Source: Thalassoglobus neptunius
GTDB taxonomy: Bacteria; Planctomycetota; Planctomycetia; Planctomycetales; Planctomycetaceae
Assembly (NCBI RefSeq): GCF_007859735.1
Contig: NZ_SIHI01000001.1
Span: forward strand, 1,814,341 to 1,878,340
Direction of reading: 5' to 3'
DNA: 64,000 nucleotides
Shown here piece by piece: positions 9,598 through 16,407 of this stretch. Both the position numbers and the translations under genes were made by a program. Positions within the stretch are counted from its first letter, which is position 1; each line of letters opens with the position of its first letter. The notes under the pieces are model-generated. The model ran no database searches. It had not been told where the DNA came from and saw nothing but the letters and a program-made list of their open reading frames with translations.

Positions 9598-10119
9598 ATG
9601 CAGGAATTGACTCACAGCCAGCCCCCCTCTGAAACGACCAGCACCCCGCCATCAGGAAAGAATTCCGGACGATGGACTGTCGTCGCGATGTTTGGATTTG
9701 CCTTCATGATGATTGCGATGCTCTTCCTGTATTGGGAACTCTACACCAAACCGTTTCGCTCGTTGCAATACGCAATCGCGGCGGAATTTCCGGATTCAAG
9801 TCCGAAGGTGATTGGTGGTCAACACAAGAGCCACAAAGACATTTCCCCGGTGTTGCTCCGCGTGGTGGTTTACGTCCCGGATAAAGATTTCGATCCGACG
9901 ACCGATGACGCCAAGAGTGAGGTGAGGGCATTGGATTTGGTTCGCCTCGCGTTCGAGAATCACGACGTCGACCAGTATGAGCAGATCGATGTCGTACTAT
10001 TGCAGAAAGTTCCCGAAGGGGCTCGAAAACGCTGGTCAATCGCACGACCAGTTGATGAATGGAGAGCGGAACTTGAAGCATCTGGATGGGAGGAGTCGCC
10101 GCCCACTGACGAAACATGA
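9598..10119 (+). CDS. Single-pass membrane protein of unknown function
   Basis: A 173-residue protein I do not recognise. The first 27 residues are polar and rich in Ser, Thr and Pro, followed by one strongly hydrophobic helix (WTVVAMFGFAFMMIAMLFLYWEL, split here as about residues 28-50) and a roughly 120-residue soluble domain with mixed alpha/beta character and no Cys cluster. A TTG at 9568 could extend the N terminus by ten residues; I prefer ATG 9598. The gene reads into the macro-domain gene: an ATG overlaps its stop codon, and the better-supported macro-domain start lies 63 bases further on. This suggests co-expression, but no function can be assigned. Confidence 0.65.
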   Translation: MQELTHSQPPSETTSTPPSGKNSGRWTVVAMFGFAFMMIAMLFLYWELYTKPFRSLQYAIAAEFPDSSPKVIGGQHKSHKDISPVLLRVVVYVPDKDFDPTTDDAKSEVRALDLVRLAFENHDVDQYEQIDVVLLQKVPEGARKRWSIARPVDEWRAELEASGWEESPPTDET

Positions 10120-10181
10120 CTTCGGTCTGGGGTGAGCGAGTCGCAACGGAATTGGCTTTGAGAGAAGAGGAAGGGATCGCG

Positions 10182-10736
10182 ATGAGAATTCAAGTGCGGT
10201 CAGCGACAGTTCGGTTGGTCCAGGGAGATATCACCACTCAGTCAGTCGATGCCATCGTCAATGCCGCGAACAGCCAACTCGCTGGTGGAGGCGGAGTGGA
10301 TGGAGCAATTCATCGGGCTGCCGGTCCTGCCTTGATGGAAGAAACCAAACGCCGGTATCCCGAAGGCTGTCCGACCGGTCAGGCGGTCATCACCGAAAGC
10401 GGGAATCTCGACTGCCGACATGTCATCCATACTGTCGGCCCCATCTGGGACGGGGGTCTCGAAGGAGAGCCCGAGTTGTTGAAATCCGCCTATCGGAATT
10501 CTCTTCAACTGGCGGTCGATCACAATTGTCAGAGTGTCGCATTCCCCGCAATTAGCGCGGGGGTGTATGCCTATCCGATCGATCTGGCTGCCGAGCATTC
10601 CCTTGAAGAGGTCACGAACTTTCTCCGCGAGTGCGAAGACATTGGCGAGGTGCGATTTGTGCTTTTCAGCGATGGAGCATTCGGTGCGTTCGGACGAGTG
10701 CTTGAACGATTCGAAGAGATCGTCAAAGAGTGGTAG
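10182..10736 (+). CDS. Macro-domain protein (O-acetyl-ADP-ribose deacetylase type)
   Basis: A 184-residue single macro domain, close in pattern to E. coli YmdB, which hydrolyses O-acetyl-ADP-ribose and can remove ADP-ribose from proteins. Visible are VQGDIT, AIVNAANSQLAGGGGVDGAI (the ADP-ribose loop with Asn and Asp), CPTGQAVIT, HVIHTVGP and AFPAISAGVYAYP. I chose ATG 10182 because GAGGAAGGG lies just upstream and family members start close to this point; an upstream ATG at 10116 overlapping the previous stop would add 22 residues of unconserved sequence. Cytoplasmic. Convergent with the aldolase gene. Confidence 0.9.
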   Translation: MRIQVRSATVRLVQGDITTQSVDAIVNAANSQLAGGGGVDGAIHRAAGPALMEETKRRYPEGCPTGQAVITESGNLDCRHVIHTVGPIWDGGLEGEPELLKSAYRNSLQLAVDHNCQSVAFPAISAGVYAYPIDLAAEHSLEEVTNFLRECEDIGEVRFVLFSDGAFGAFGRVLERFEEIVKEW

Positions 10737-10765
10737 CCGACCGAACTCAACGTTCTCTCAAGGGC

Positions 10766-10785
10766 ACGTCCACTTAAGTGCACGT
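10766..10785. repeat. 20-bp near-perfect palindrome between convergent genes
   Basis: The core CACTTAAGTG is a perfect 10-bp palindrome and is flanked by ACGT on both sides, so the whole 20-bp segment is self-complementary except for one position on each arm. It lies in the 85-base gap between the macro-domain gene and the convergent aldolase gene. It could be a protein-binding site or a short terminator stem; there is no T-tract. Confidence 0.45.
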
Positions 10786-10821
10786 ATTCGGGCGACTTCA
10801 AAGAGCAAGCACGTCGATCGT

Positions 10822-11469
10822 CTATGAACCTCGGGCTTCTTTCATTTTGCTGGCATAGGCACTCGCCAGTTCTTGGATGCGAGCCATGTCTCCGCTCTCG
10901 AGAGCTTTCTTTTCGACCAACGCGCTTCCCAGCCCGACAGAACAAGCTCCCGCTTTCACGAAGTCAGGCAACGTGTCGAGGTTCACTCCTCCAGTCGGAA
11001 GAAGACGAACCTGTGGAAGCGGTCCATGCACAGACTTCAGATAGCTGGGGCCACCGACATCTGCGGGGAAGACTTTGACGATATCCGCGCCAGCGTCCCA
11101 GGCGGTCAGAATCTCTGTTGGTGTGAACCCGCCAGCCATGACAAGTTTTCCGTATCGCTGGCAAAGTTGAATGACGCTGGTGTTGACTGTGGGTGTCACA
11201 ATGAATTCCGCTCCGGCCAGCATGGCAGCCCGGGCTGATTCCGGATCAAGAACAGTTCCAGCTCCGAGCAGGATCTTGTCGCCGAGTGATTTCCTCAGGT
11301 GAGAGATGATTTCAAGCACACCCGGAACGGTGAAGGTGACTTCGATGACATCGATTCCCCCGGCGTAGAGTGCTTCCGCAACTTCCAGAAGTTTCTCACC
11401 GGACGGGGCACGAATAATCGCAACAATCCCCAGATCGAGTACTCGTTGAAGGTCAGCTTCTTTTGACAT
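10822..11469 (-). CDS. eda: KDPG/KHG aldolase
   Basis: A 215-residue class I aldolase cleaving 2-keto-3-deoxy-6-phosphogluconate (and 4-hydroxy-2-oxoglutarate) to pyruvate plus glyceraldehyde-3-phosphate or glyoxylate in the Entner-Doudoroff route. Catalytic Glu43 (VIEVTF), the substrate Arg20 (AIIRAP), the PTGGVN phosphate loop and the Schiff-base Lys132 (DIVKVFPA) are all present, and the length is typical. The partner dehydratase is not in the window. The gene is alone, convergent with the macro-domain gene. Confidence 0.93.
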   Translation of the reverse strand: MSKEADLQRVLDLGIVAIIRAPSGEKLLEVAEALYAGGIDVIEVTFTVPGVLEIISHLRKSLGDKILLGAGTVLDPESARAAMLAGAEFIVTPTVNTSVIQLCQRYGKLVMAGGFTPTEILTAWDAGADIVKVFPADVGGPSYLKSVHGPLPQVRLLPTGGVNLDTLPDFVKAGACSVGLGSALVEKKALESGDMARIQELASAYASKMKEARGS

Positions 11470-11543
11470 GTCGGCGAATTCTAGAGAACGGTCTGTGCTC
11501 TCGTCAGGGGGACTTACTGGCTTCTGTGCGAAACGTGCAGCTG

Positions 11544-11582
11544 CAGGCTGCTACTTAGAAACGGCAACTACAGGCTGCTACT
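11544..11582. repeat. Two direct copies of a 12-bp motif at a gene 3' end
   Basis: CAGGCTGCTACT occurs at 11544-11555 and again at 11571-11582, each followed by a similar GAAAAC-like tail. The second copy forms the last codons of the hypothetical gene at 11568-12056 and abuts its stop codon, so the duplication lies at and just beyond the end of that gene. No function is evident. Confidence 0.6.
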
Positions 11583-12056
11583 CGAAAACTGCTCGGCGAA
11601 TTCAATAACGCGATGATCGACCATCTCTTTGAATGAGTCCATATCGAACTCATCCACTTTCTGGTAGTTCGTGCGATTCATGATCTCACGGTTTCGAACT
11701 GTTCCTTTCGTCAGCAGTTCGACAATCGCTGTCGGCGTGAATGGAGAGATCGTCATCTCGAGCCGACTATAGCGAGTCGCAGCGGACTGCCCCGGTTTCA
11801 GTTCAAGGTCGTCGCGAGAAAGACGGCCGCCCCATCCTTCTTCACTCACAATGCTTTGGAATTCGAATCCGGGCATCTGATCGGCCAGCTGCTTCAGACA
11901 CGACTCGATGTGGTCTGCCAGTTCGAGTCGATATCCTGAATGCAGGGTTTTCAATTCACCGAGGGAAAGCTGTTCTCTGGCTTCGACTTGCGCTTGTTCC
12001 ACACGCGTCTTCTCGCCTCGCTCAATTGCCCGTTTCAGTCGTTCTTGGAAGTCCAT
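11568..12056 (-). CDS. Conserved-looking hypothetical cytoplasmic protein
   Basis: A 162-residue protein I do not recognise. It starts with a highly charged helical segment (residues 1-40, many Glu, Arg and Lys), has no signal peptide or membrane segment, and continues with a mixed alpha/beta domain containing FEFQSIVSEEGWGG and a basic RNREIMNRTNYQKVDEF segment. The C terminus ends in a Ser run created by a short repeat. The codon pattern and the intact ATG support a real gene. It is the only gene on its strand between the aldolase and the next intergenic gap. Confidence 0.6.
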   Translation of the reverse strand: MDFQERLKRAIERGEKTRVEQAQVEAREQLSLGELKTLHSGYRLELADHIESCLKQLADQMPGFEFQSIVSEEGWGGRLSRDDLELKPGQSAATRYSRLEMTISPFTPTAIVELLTKGTVRNREIMNRTNYQKVDEFDMDSFKEMVDHRVIEFAEQFSSSSL

Positions 12057-12381
12057 CGAGAGTGATCTCTTCTGCAGAATGTGATGTGAATTTGGATTTT
12101 ACGAAGTATTGGCCACAAGGCAAAGAAGGGAAGTCGAGTCAATTGGTGGTTTTCAGCTGGAATTCGCGAAGTATTGCCTGTTCCGGGAATGCTTTGGCAT
12201 CGTGTTGGATTGTTCCTGCTTGAGTCTCTTTCTCTACGAAAGAGACCTGCTTATGATCGTGAACTCATATCCTGGGATCGTCGCGAATGCCGTAATTTCA
12301 CTCGGGAGAGTGTCAGGCGGTAAGCGGAGAAGGTTGCTGGACAGTTCAGAGAGTTCTATTCAAAAAGGGCAGGGACGAGTG
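12057..12381. other. Divergent intergenic region, nothing recognised
   Basis: About 325 bases between the divergent hypothetical gene and the short gene starting at 12382. A frame upstream of 12382 stays open for about 90 codons, but it lacks a ribosome-binding site and reads like non-coding sequence. No promoter or structured RNA is evident. Confidence 0.45.
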
Positions 12382-12663
12382 ATGGAGTTGCCGATTGAAG
12401 AATCAGGAGGTTCAGTCCCGGTTTTTGACTGCCATATTCTGATCTCTGGACCTGACGCGGACGGAAATTGCCACGGCGTCGTTTCGAATCTTCCTGAAGT
12501 CACAGCGACGGCGCGGTCCGAACGGGATCTCCTCAGAAAAATCAGTGAGCAGTTCAAGTCCCGGATTATCGAGTATCGTCAGCAGAACAAGCCAATTCCC
12601 TGGGAGCCTCAACGGAAGCCAGCGACCGGAGAACAACAGCGATGGTTCCCGGTTCACCTTTAG
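12382..12663 (+). CDS. Short hypothetical protein, HicB-like pattern
   Basis: A 93-residue protein. The start ATG 12382 is preceded by AAGGGCAGGGA at a suitable distance, and the sequence upstream is not protein-like, so the shorter form is preferred. It contains ILISGPDADGNCHGVVSNLPEV followed by an Arg/Glu-rich helix (ARSERDLLRKISEQFKSRI, within residues 45-65). This strand-loop-helix order resembles the partial RNase H fold of HicB-type proteins, but no toxin partner gene is adjacent, so a toxin-antitoxin role is not supported. Its C terminus is basic and rich in Gln and Pro. Function unknown. Confidence 0.55.
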   Translation: MELPIEESGGSVPVFDCHILISGPDADGNCHGVVSNLPEVTATARSERDLLRKISEQFKSRIIEYRQQNKPIPWEPQRKPATGEQQRWFPVHL

Positions 12664-12969
12664 ACCAGTGAGGTCGAGATCCTTCTCCCGGGAAATCCTG
12701 CTTCGCTTGAACATGCTTCATTCAGTGAAGGCAGTGTTGAATGAATGCAGAGCTTTTCGTGCGAAGCGAAGAAAATCCTAGTCTCAGAGTGATGTCTCGC
12801 TGATCGATCCAGCAGTTTGCAGAGTATCAATTTTACAGAATATCTATTGTGTCACTTGTCGTTTGAACATGCGTTCGAATTCACGTGACTTGCTTTTATG
12901 GACGCATCGCAGAGTAGAAGCTGATTCGTCCAATTCGAGTTCAAATGCAGGCAGGTGAAGAGGTTTGAG
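12664..12969. other. Intergenic region, nothing recognised
   Basis: About 300 bases between two genes on the same strand. It is relatively AT-rich around 12820-12860, where a promoter for the protease gene would be expected, but no clear -35/-10 pair or terminator hairpin is seen. Confidence 0.4.
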
Positions 12970-13662
12970 ATGTTCGGTTCCATTGAGCCTACCGAGTACG
13001 ATCTGCGGTTCGAGTTACTGGGAATTCCCGTTAGAGTCTCCCCCTGGTTCTGGGCCATGGCAGCGATTCTCGGATTCGAGGCAACGAAGACCGGTGTCAG
13101 CTATCTCATTGCGTGGATGGGAGTTGTCTTCGTCTCGATCATGGTTCACGAATTCGGCCACGCACTGGTTGCAAGAAGTTTCGGGTATCCCCCTCGAGTG
13201 CTCCTGTATCAATTCGGCGGTCTTGCCTTCTTCGAGCCGCGGAGAGATTTCACTCGCTTCAAGTCGGTGACGATTTCGCTGGCAGGACCTTTCGCGGGAT
13301 TTGTTCTTTACGGAATCACTCGGGTATTCCTGGAGTTGTTTTACCCCTCGATCGTTCAGAATTTGAGTGAAGAGTCCGCTCGACTCATCGGAGTGACCAT
13401 TTCGCAAATGTTGTTTGTGAATCTCTGGTGGGGGCTGCTTAACCTCTTGCCTGTGATTCCCTTGGATGGAGGCCGAGTGTCGCAGGAACTCTGCCTTTGG
13501 GCGTCACCGCGAACGGGGCTTCAAATCGCAGTGACAATCGGAGCGGTCGTGGCTGGAGTCGTCGCATTCGGGTTCTTTACGATCAAAGATTACTATCCAG
13601 CCATGCTGTTTGGCATGCTGTGTGCTAACAATGTCATGATGCTTCAGGAGCGTCGGTGGTAG
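12970..13662 (+). CDS. M50-family intramembrane metalloprotease (site-2 protease type)
   Basis: A 230-residue polytopic membrane protease. The zinc motif HEFGH (His60, Glu61, His64) lies in a hydrophobic segment and the third ligand is Asp166 in LLPVIPLDGGRV, the usual S2P order. Four to six membrane segments are visible. No PDZ or CBS domain is present, so it is the minimal form. ATG 12970 is preferred over the upstream GTG 12955 because a GGTGAAGAGG element falls between them. Targets are unknown; family members cleave anti-sigma factors or other membrane-bound regulators. Confidence 0.88.
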   Translation: MFGSIEPTEYDLRFELLGIPVRVSPWFWAMAAILGFEATKTGVSYLIAWMGVVFVSIMVHEFGHALVARSFGYPPRVLLYQFGGLAFFEPRRDFTRFKSVTISLAGPFAGFVLYGITRVFLELFYPSIVQNLSEESARLIGVTISQMLFVNLWWGLLNLLPVIPLDGGRVSQELCLWASPRTGLQIAVTIGAVVAGVVAFGFFTIKDYYPAMLFGMLCANNVMMLQERRW

Positions 13663-14236
13663 CATCGGGGAGAAATTGAGCTTTGTCGACGCGCACACTC
13701 AGTTCCCGATCTGGACGTGCTCGCACAACTGTCTCATCCTGAACGACTGGACCTCAGTCATTTCCTTCATCGGGATTTTCTCCACATTGGAGCGAAGAAA
13801 CGCTCGTGAGTCGAATTCTGATTGAAGAAGAGCGAGAATTCACGGCAATCGTGAATGTTGCTCTGGTTTGTGCGCACGCGAGAGTTGATTGACTGCGTTT
13901 CTGTTCTTGTTGAACTTGTGATTCTTCGATAAACAGGGACGAAACCGGAGTGATCAAATAGTTCTTGCAGAGAAATCACAGCTTGAAGTTGATGGAATTT
14001 GGCACGTGCAGAATTTTGCACGTTCACTAAAATGAGACGATGTCGGCAAAAAAATCCAACGTGACATCGTATTTCGGCGATGCGATTGTCGTTCAAACCG
14101 TAGAATACGGTAGGCATTTGCTGCCGAAGAACTGACACCTTGATAATTGCTTGCAAGATTGCGGACTCTCGGTCGCCCACACGGAGGCAGACTGGTCTGT
14201 CATTTTGCAAGTTGTTCGAAAGACAAGCACTGTTCC
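13663..14236. other. Long intergenic region with two inverted repeats
   Basis: About 570 bases with no convincing gene; the open frames on the minus strand read as random, Ser/Arg/Thr-rich sequence. Two small inverted repeats stand out: CGTGCA-6-TGCACG at 14005-14022 and ACCGTA-3-TACGGT at 14097-14111. The second ends about 125 bases upstream of the E2-like gene and could be an operator for it. Confidence 0.5.
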
Positions 14237-14953
14237 ATGAGTACTGTTCGACATCGTAGGCTGCTCGCTGATTACGAAGCGATTCAACAGTACGTCAACC
14301 ACCACTCCAATCTTCAATTGCTGGAGGTTGAAGGCGACCCTCCAGAGCTCTACCGGATTTCGTATCGACTCAACAGTTTGGCCCGCCTCGTCGGAGAAAT
14401 CGTCGCTGTCGATCAACAGGTCGCTGAAATCTCGCTTCCGAGGAATTATCCGCGGGTTCCTCCCAAATGCCGCATCCTTACGCCGATCTTTCATCCCAAT
14501 GTGAAAGAGGAGACCCTGCATGTCGATCTCCGTTGGCATGAGCACGGAAATCTGCTGGCTGTCGTGGCAATTGTCGGCCAACTCCTTCAATTCCAGGAAC
14601 TCAGCGAGACGAATTCTGTAAACGCGGAAGCGGCCGACTGGGTGAAAACGAATCCGAAAGGGGTTCCAACGGATCGCGTGTCGTTTTCCCTCGACGATGA
14701 TCGAGCCCGGGAAGCGGAGTCAGCGGAAGAGCACCGAAAAAACACAACGCGAGACTTCGCGAAGCCGCAGGCAGAAACGACACCTTCGATGAACACGCTG
14801 TCGGAGCACGACTATCCTGACGTGATCAAGTTGGAATGCCCTGCCTGCCACACGTCGTACAAAGTGCGACAGAATGCCTTGGGGAAGTTCGTTCGCTGTA
14901 AACGATGCCAGAATGTCTTTCAGCTAAGTGCGCTTCCTCATGTGGAAGACTGA
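14237..14953 (+). CDS. E2 ubiquitin-conjugating-like (UBC fold) protein with C-terminal zinc ribbon
   Basis: A 238-residue protein. Residues 45-140 follow the E2/UBC pattern: a strand region, then LPRNYPRVPPKCRI matching the E2 Y-P-x-x-P-P motif, HPN at 86-88, and a Trp99 followed by a helix (LLAVVAIVGQLLQF). In active E2 enzymes the catalytic Cys lies eight residues after the Asn of HPN in an I-C-L-D context; here the equivalent reads LHVD with His95, so thioester chemistry is not expected and a ubiquitin E2-variant or binding role is more likely. After a charged linker, residues 200-228 form a zinc ribbon with C201-x2-C204 and C221-x2-C224, resembling the MJ0042/zinc_ribbon_5 type. No E1, ubiquitin-like or JAB gene is nearby. 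Start ATG 14237 chosen; its ribosome-binding site is weak. Confidence 0.7.
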   Translation: MSTVRHRRLLADYEAIQQYVNHHSNLQLLEVEGDPPELYRISYRLNSLARLVGEIVAVDQQVAEISLPRNYPRVPPKCRILTPIFHPNVKEETLHVDLRWHEHGNLLAVVAIVGQLLQFQELSETNSVNAEAADWVKTNPKGVPTDRVSFSLDDDRAREAESAEEHRKNTTRDFAKPQAETTPSMNTLSEHDYPDVIKLECPACHTSYKVRQNALGKFVRCKRCQNVFQLSALPHVED

Positions 14954-14976
14954 CCGGACGACCGATGCCGTTGCGG

Positions 14977-16407
14977 TCAGGCCCGAATTTTGTCGACGGC
15001 CAAACGTTCACGCTTAACCGGTCCGAGATGCTTCTGGGTTCCCATGGCGTCCAGCATCGAATTGTAAACGTCGATTCCCTCCGCTCCGACGTCCATGATT
15101 TCTCCGGTCTTGAAGCGACCATTCGCACCGGTGATCGCGTGAAAAACTCCCGACAATTCACGCTTCACATTGTTGTGGCGACCGTCACCTGACTCGGTGG
15201 AGATGGTAATCATCGAATTCTCAAGGATCGATTTTCCGTTCGCATCCATCGAGTCTTCGTCATCGAGTCTCTGCAGGAAGTAGGCGATTTCACGCATCTT
15301 CATGTGAGCGTGAGCACGGAGTTGCTCGTTCTTTTTCTTTTCATCGAATTTGTGCCACCATTCGTGGCTGCAACCGGCGGAACCCGAAGCATTCAACTGG
15401 TTGGCATCATTGAACGTGTACCGGTGCTCCCCGTCGTAGGTGTAGTCGCCGGTCATGCGCAAGCGTTCTCCCGCAGCCAGAAAAGTGATGGCTCCGAATC
15501 TCGCGCGATCGCACTGAATGGAGAGTGCATACAAATCAGCGAGTAGTCGCCACTCTTTTGTGAGGGCATCGAGGGTCATATCGATCCCTTCTCCGCCGGG
15601 ATCAGCTTTTCCGCCGTGAGCGACTTCAGAGCGAGGAGGAAGCGGCGGAGCATCTTGAGAGATGGCTTCGAGTTCGTAGGCTCTTTGTTCGTACTCGCGA
15701 ATTCTGTCGAGGTGATCTTTGACGCGCGTCCTCGAAGCCGCACTCAATGGAGAATTTTGGCTCGAATAGAATTTGTACTGATCGACAACGGAATCAAGAA
15801 CGCTCCGCTTCAATCGCATGCGGGCGACGTCTTTGGTGTCGTCACTGATGGAGATTGTTCCGAAGACGCGTTCGAAGAGATCGCGGGGCTTCTCCTGAAT
15901 CGTCGCTGCGACGGTTCCGTCTTCGTTGTAGCTGTGAACGTAACGGCTCACTCGGCTGCGTCGGAAGAACGTTCCAGCGACGAGCGACGGGACCATTCCT
16001 TTGGGAAGTCCCTGTTGATAGTGAGTTGCCCGGACAAGTTGATCAATCGAGGCTCCCCCAGCTTTGGCTTCTCCATTTGGAGGAGTTGCGGTGAACGCCC
16101 CGGAAGCTCCATCGAAATGCGCGTTGATCCCCGATTGATCACAGCGAACCTGATCGACGTTGCGCATGATCAGGAGTTTCTCGGACAACGGTTTGAGAGG
16201 TTCGAGGACTCCGTCAAACCCTTCAGATTGAAGAGGGGCCGGGATGCCGAGACCGAAGAACACGTTGAACGCTCGAATTGGGGCTTCCGTCGTCGATGCC
16301 GCATGTGCCGAAGTTGGAGCGACCATCTCTTCGAGCATGGGAAGCCCAATGACGACAGACCCCACACCCTTCAGGACAGTTCTTCTGCTGACTTTTCTAC
16401 TGGTCAT
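14977..16407 (-). CDS. DUF1552 protein, Tat-exported
   Basis: A 476-residue planctomycete-type DUF1552 protein with the twin-arginine signal SRRTVLKGVG and a hydrophobic h-region. The mature part begins with AFNVFFGLGIPAP and contains the conserved-looking HFDGASGAFTATPP and GSAGCSHEWWHKF segments. The gene starts inside the stop of the DUF1592 gene (ATGA overlap), the arrangement found throughout planctomycetes, so the two proteins probably act together at the cell surface or in the periplasm. The activity of the family is not established. Confidence 0.9.
   Translation of the reverse strand: MTSRKVSRRTVLKGVGSVVIGLPMLEEMVAPTSAHAASTTEAPIRAFNVFFGLGIPAPLQSEGFDGVLEPLKPLSEKLLIMRNVDQVRCDQSGINAHFDGASGAFTATPPNGEAKAGGASIDQLVRATHYQQGLPKGMVPSLVAGTFFRRSRVSRYVHSYNEDGTVAATIQEKPRDLFERVFGTISISDDTKDVARMRLKRSVLDSVVDQYKFYSSQNSPLSAASRTRVKDHLDRIREYEQRAYELEAISQDAPPLPPRSEVAHGGKADPGGEGIDMTLDALTKEWRLLADLYALSIQCDRARFGAITFLAAGERLRMTGDYTYDGEHRYTFNDANQLNASGSAGCSHEWWHKFDEKKKNEQLRAHAHMKMREIAYFLQRLDDEDSMDANGKSILENSMITISTESGDGRHNNVKRELSGVFHAITGANGRFKTGEIMDVGAEGIDVYNSMLDAMGTQKHLGPVKRERLAVDKIRA

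Noticed and set aside
13767-14210. A 147-codon minus-strand frame in the gap upstream of the E2-like gene
   Set aside because: No ribosome-binding site, no motif and a random-looking composition.
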